This document shows positions 40,464-43,477 of a stretch of DNA of 43,477 bases, one piece after another; position 1 is the stretch's first letter; the number at the start of each line of letters is the position of its first letter. The notes beneath the pieces were generated by a model. That model ran no database searches and had not been told where the DNA came from. It saw nothing but the letters and a program-made list of their open reading frames with translations. The stretch is taken from the NCBI RefSeq assembly GCF_013283785.1, contig NZ_JABCPZ010000074.1:1-43477 (forward strand), in the 5' to 3' direction. The translations under genes were made by a program, and so were the position numbers. This DNA comes from Nonomuraea antri (lineage in GTDB: Bacteria; Actinomycetota; Actinomycetes; Streptosporangiales; Streptosporangiaceae).

Positions 40464-41554
40464 ACATCTCCCGTGCCAAACTCGCCCTGATCATCGGACT
40501 GACCGGGGTGCTGCTGCTGGTGGCCATCCTCATGTCGCCGATCCTGCTGTCGTCCATGCCGTCGTTCCTCAGCAACGGCGGGGTGCCTGAGGAGTGCACG
40601 CAGACCGGCACGCGCGCCGAGGAGGTCTCCGACTCGGGCGCCGCCGACATCCCCGCCGACTACCTGGAGCTCTACCAGAAGCACGGCAAGAAGATCGGCG
40701 TGCAGTGGACCATCCTGGCCGCGGTCGGCAAGCGCGAGACCGACCACGGACGCTCGAACCTGCCCGGCGTCAAGACCGGCACCAACTACGCCGGCGCGGC
40801 CGGCCCCATGCAGTTCCTGATCTCCACCTGGGGTGGCAAGGCGCAGATCCCCGTCGACTCGCGATTCAACGGCTACGCCTCCGACGGCGACGGCGACGGC
40901 ATCGGCGACGTGTACAACCCGGCCGACGCGATCCTCGGCGCGGCCAGGATGCTCAAGCGCAACGGCGCGCCGGAGAACGTCCGCCAGGCGCTGTTCGTCT
41001 ACAACCGGGCCTGGTGGTACGTCGACCAGGTCGAGGAGATCGCCAGGAAGTACGCCAAGTCCGGCGCGGTCGAGGTGCCTCCGCAGGCCCAGGAGGAGTG
41101 CGATCTGCCGCTGGTCGAGGCCGCGCCCAGCGAAGTGGTGGCCAAGATCCTGGAGTACGCGCTGGCGCAGCGCGGCAAGCCGTACCTGTGGGGCGGCACC
41201 GGGCCCGACGCCTACGACTGCTCGGGCGTCATCTACGCCGCCTACCGGGCGGCGGGGCTGTCGATCCCGCGTACCACGTTCCTGCAGTGGCCGTTCGGCG
41301 TGAAGGTGTTAGCGGGCCAGGAACAGCCGGGAGACCTGGTGTTCTTCAACGCGGGGCCGGGCACGAGCGCCGACAACCCCGGGCATGTCGGGCTGGTCGT
41401 GTCAAAGGGCAAGATGCTGGAGGCCAGGTGCCGGCTGTGCGGCCCGATCAAGGTCACCAGCTACCAGGCGCGTGACAAGATCGTGGGCTTCACGCGTCCA
41501 CTGCAACACCCCGACGTGCTCGATCAGCTCAAGAAGCTGCAGAATGCCCTGTGA
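40460..41554 (+). CDS. Bifunctional lytic transglycosylase / NlpC-P60 peptidoglycan hydrolase
   Basis: A 364-residue envelope hydrolase. A membrane helix (~8-29, LALIIGLTGVLLLVAILMSP) anchors it; a lysozyme-like transglycosylase domain (~55-215) has GKRETDHGRS (catalytic Glu 93) and GPMQFLISTWGG; an NlpC/P60 domain (~225-345) has YDCSGVIYAAYRAAG (Cys 254) and NPGHVGLVVS (His 309). This two-domain cell-wall hydrolase is the counterpart of VirB1-like/TcpG/CwlT-type enzymes that open peptidoglycan for Gram-positive T4SS. The start overlaps the preceding stop (ATGA). A strong terminator follows immediately, so it is the last gene of the operon. Confidence 0.92.
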   Translation: MNISRAKLALIIGLTGVLLLVAILMSPILLSSMPSFLSNGGVPEECTQTGTRAEEVSDSGAADIPADYLELYQKHGKKIGVQWTILAAVGKRETDHGRSNLPGVKTGTNYAGAAGPMQFLISTWGGKAQIPVDSRFNGYASDGDGDGIGDVYNPADAILGAARMLKRNGAPENVRQALFVYNRAWWYVDQVEEIARKYAKSGAVEVPPQAQEECDLPLVEAAPSEVVAKILEYALAQRGKPYLWGGTGPDAYDCSGVIYAAYRAAGLSIPRTTFLQWPFGVKVLAGQEQPGDLVFFNAGPGTSADNPGHVGLVVSKGKMLEARCRLCGPIKVTSYQARDKIVGFTRPLQHPDVLDQLKKLQNAL

Positions 41555-41555
41555 C

Positions 41556-41580
41556 GGCCGCGGCGGGTTTCGCCGCGGCC
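41556..41580 (+). terminator. Terminator of the T4SS-like operon
   Basis: Perfect 10-bp stem GGCCGCGGCG (41556-41565) / CGCCGCGGCC (41571-41580) with a GGTTT loop, one nt after the last stop codon. Confidence 0.8.
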
Positions 41581-41630
41581 CTGGCGGGGACGATGCGTGA
41601 TCGCGAGGGACTGATGAGGTGAGTGCATCC

Positions 41631-42023
41631 ATGACCACGGTCGTGGTCGCCGCGGTGATCGTCGGCCCGGGCGGCCGGGTGCTGGCCGCCCAGCGGGCCG
41701 AACCTCCCGCGCTGGCCGGCGGCTGGGAGTTTCCAGGCGGCAAGGTCGATCCGGGGGAGAGCGAGCTCGACGCGCTCGTGCGCGAGTGCCGCGAGGAACT
41801 CGGGGTGGAGATCGTCGTGGGCGCGCGGGTCGGCGGCGACTGGCCGCTGTCCGAGGGGTACGTGCTGCGCGTCTGGCTGGCCCGGGTGAGCGCCGGGGTG
41901 CCGGAGGCCAAGGAGCACCTGGCGCTGCGCTGGCTGGCGCCAGGGGAGTACTACGACGTGGCGTGGCTGGGGGCCGACCTGCCGGTCATGCAGGCCGTGG
42001 AGAATCTGCTGCGACAGGATTAG
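41631..42023 (+). CDS. Nudix hydrolase, MutT-like (8-oxo-dGTP diphosphatase type)
   Basis: A 130-residue Nudix protein. The Nudix box GGKVDPGESELDALVRECRE continues into ELGVEI, with the REcxEEL acidic residues needed for magnesium binding, preceded by LLA-AQRAEPPALAGGWEFPGG, a MutT-type phosphate/base-binding sequence. It probably cleans oxidised nucleotides or a related diphosphate. ATG 41631 with GAGGTGAG upstream is preferred to GTG 41619. Isolated beyond the terminator, so not part of the secretion operon. Confidence 0.87.
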   Translation: MTTVVVAAVIVGPGGRVLAAQRAEPPALAGGWEFPGGKVDPGESELDALVRECREELGVEIVVGARVGGDWPLSEGYVLRVWLARVSAGVPEAKEHLALRWLAPGEYYDVAWLGADLPVMQAVENLLRQD

Positions 42024-42051
42024 CTCGTTCCTCTCTGTGACATAACGATTA

Positions 42052-42063
42052 CTACGGGTAGTT
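42052..42063. promoter_or_regulatory. Short palindrome upstream of the repeat-rich secreted protein
   Basis: ACTAC-GG-GTAGT (42052-42063) in an AT-richer 60-bp spacer, 22 nt before the GTG of the next gene. Either an operator or a small hairpin in the leader. Confidence 0.35.
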
Positions 42064-42084
42064 TGTCGCAGTGGGGGAGTCGAC

Positions 42085-43477
42085 GTGAAGCGACGCGGTT
42101 GGATCGTGGCGGGGGCGCTGGTCCTGGCGGCGGTGCCTTCCGTGCCGGTGGCGGCGGGCGGGGTCTCGCTGGTGCTGGACCGCCTGGGGAACGGCGCCGG
42201 CGGTTCCGAAGGCTCCGGCGGTTCCGGCGGTTCCGGCGGTTCCGGCGGTTCCGGCGGTTCCGGCGGTGACATGGGGAAGTGGGTGCGGACGGGGGACGTC
42301 CAGCGGTTTCGGGTGAAGCTGAACGGGATGGGGCGGGCGGCGAAGCTGGCCGTCGCCACCAGCCCGGTGCAGGCGCTCACCTCGGTCAGTTGCGCCCCTC
42401 GCTCGGGCCGGACGGCGACGCAACCGGCCTCGCCCCCCGCTGCGGTTTCACCGGACGCCGCTCCTTTGGCAGGTGCTGCCTCCTCGACGGGTGCTGCCTC
42501 TTTGGCGGGTGCCTCTTCTCAGGCGGGTGCCTCTTCTCCGGCGGGTGCCGCTTCTTTGGCGGGTGCCTCTTCTCCGGCGGGTGCTGCGTCTCAGGCGGGT
42601 GCCGCTTCTCTGGGGGGTGCCGCTTCTCTGCGGGATGCCGCGGCTCCGGATGCGGCTGCTCGGGCGTTGGCGGCGCGGGCGCTGGCCGTGGGGCCGGTCA
42701 CCGCCGAGGAACGGCTGCCCGGGGCGCGGGTGTGCGCGCTCGGGGAGGTGTCGGGCAGGCGGGCCGTGGACGTGCTGCTCACCGCGCCCGAAGGGGTGGA
42801 CGAGGTGGTCCTGGCCGCGGCGGCCCGGGTTCGTGGGGGCTCCGGTGAGGGGTTGACGACCGTCAGCAAGACCACCCGCACACGTGTCGGCACGCCACCG
42901 GCGACCGGGCCCGGCAGCGCCACCGATGCTGCAGCCGGCACAACGGGCACCGTCGGTACTGCCGGCACCGTCGGTACCGCCGGGACCGCCGGCACTGCCG
43001 GGACTGCTGGCACTGCCGGGACCGCCGGGTTCAGCGGGCACGCGGTGCGGGTGCGCTCGGGCAAGGAGCGTCGGGCGGTGGGCCGGTTGGGCGGCAAGGC
43101 ACGGCGCGCGGGTGCCGCGCTGCCCGGCGGTCGGGCGGCGCTGCCCGGGACAAACGGGCAGGCCGGCGTGGGCGGGCGAGGGGCGCAGGCGGGTGTGGTC
43201 GGGCAGGCTGGCGCTGGCGGGCATGCGGGCGTTGGCGGGCATGCCGGCGTCGCATCTGGAGGTCGGGCGGGGCTCGGCAGCCACGGCGTGCTGCCCGGAG
43301 TGAGCGCTCATGCGGGCCTTGGCGGAACGGCGGGGATGGGCGGCCGCGGCGTGCTACCCGGCGGGAGCGCCCAGGCGGGCGTTGGCGGAACGGCGGGCAC
43401 AGGCGGAATGGCCGGGATGGGTGGTCGAGGGGCGCTGCCTGGTGTTAGCGGGCAGGTGCGGGCTGGCGGGCAGGCGC
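42085..43477 (+). CDS. Repeat-rich exported protein (3' end beyond window)
   Basis: GTG 42085 with GGGGAG 5 nt upstream opens a frame that stays open to the right edge (464 codons so far). It starts with a signal peptide (MKRRGWIVAGALVLAAVPSV, then PVAAGG). Then GGS repeats (~32-58), a short ordered part (KWVRTGDVQRFRVKLNG), a long run of AASLAGASSPAG-type units (~125-190), a second ordered region containing Cys (LPGARVCALGEVSGRRAVDVLL, ~210-240), a GTAGT run (~285-310), and finally GxGGxAGxGG units to the edge. It should be exported, possibly wall- or surface-linked; the missing C-terminus may carry a sorting motif. Function unknown; the low-complexity tail resembles collagen-like or adhesive surface proteins in texture only. 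Confidence 0.6.
   Translation, partial: MKRRGWIVAGALVLAAVPSVPVAAGGVSLVLDRLGNGAGGSEGSGGSGGSGGSGGSGGSGGDMGKWVRTGDVQRFRVKLNGMGRAAKLAVATSPVQALTSVSCAPRSGRTATQPASPPAAVSPDAAPLAGAASSTGAASLAGASSQAGASSPAGAASLAGASSPAGAASQAGAASLGGAASLRDAAAPDAAARALAARALAVGPVTAEERLPGARVCALGEVSGRRAVDVLLTAPEGVDEVVLAAAARVRGGSGEGLTTVSKTTRTRVGTPPATGPGSATDAAAGTTGTVGTAGTVGTAGTAGTAGTAGTAGTAGFSGHAVRVRSGKERRAVGRLGGKARRAGAALPGGRAALPGTNGQAGVGGRGAQAGVVGQAGAGGHAGVGGHAGVASGGRAGLGSHGVLPGVSAHAGLGGTAGMGGRGVLPGGSAQAGVGGTAGTGGMAGMGGRGALPGVSGQVRAGGQA

Noticed and set aside
42448..43311. Minus-strand frame and possible CRISPR-like array in the repetitive end
   Set aside because: The repeats are short, imperfect, codon-periodic units of the plus-strand secreted protein, without unique spacers; the minus frame is a shadow.

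Overview
The window is high-GC DNA from an actinobacterium. The evidence is GC-biased third codon positions, frequent GTG/TTG starts, several genes that look leaderless, an F420-type nitroreductase-fold enzyme, DUF5999, DUF1707, DUF998 and DUF4245 proteins, and an ispH/ychF neighbourhood resembling the one I recall from mycobacteria and streptomycetes. I lean towards a Streptosporangiales (Nonomuraea-like) chromosome, but that is a judgement from gene content and style, not a proof. No rRNA, tRNA, CRISPR array, integrase or transposase was found.

Layout. 1-3.6 kb: a truncated GAF/PucR-type regulator coupled to a 3-hydroxybutyrate dehydrogenase, divergent from trpD, which carries a Trp-rich leader peptide and a four-segment attenuator. 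3.6-10.8 kb: class II fumarase (fumC), two tandem serine/threonine kinases, a DUF5999 gene and a second, class I iron-sulfur fumarase. 10.8-13.1 kb: a divergent EamA exporter / MocR-type regulator pair. 13.1-17.7 kb: a compact inositol/sugar-catabolism-like operon (Gfo/Idh dehydrogenase, IolE-like TIM barrel, Cgl0159-family barrel) with a convergent MFS transporter and its divergent TetR regulator. 17.6-26.9 kb: a housekeeping block (DUF998, DUF1707/LiaF-like, glpX, TetR, DUF4245, xseB, a nitroreductase/TetR pair with paired operators, xseA, a lipid-droplet-associated-like protein, ispH, DUF6542). 26.9-30.0 kb: rmuC, a secreted three-repeat Cys-rich protein and ychF.

31.1-41.6 kb is the most unusual part: seven same-strand, mostly overlapping genes that look like the core of a Gram-positive type IV secretion channel (TcpC/VirB8-like, small two-helix membrane protein, TcpE-like protein fused to a MinD-like domain, VirB4-like ATPase, polytopic VirB6/TrbL-like protein with a Gly/Ser-rich tail, second VirB8-like bitopic protein, lytic transglycosylase-NlpC/P60 hydrolase), closed by a strong terminator. 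No relaxase, integrase, coupling protein or att-like repeat is visible, and the flanks are housekeeping genes (ychF and a Nudix hydrolase). This suggests a chromosomally fixed or repurposed secretion machine rather than an intact mobile element. The MinD-like domain has lost both P-loop lysines.

41.6-43.5 kb: the Nudix hydrolase and a truncated, extremely repetitive Ala/Gly-rich secreted protein running off the right edge. Positions and motifs were read by eye; no similarity search, promoter scoring or folding software was used.
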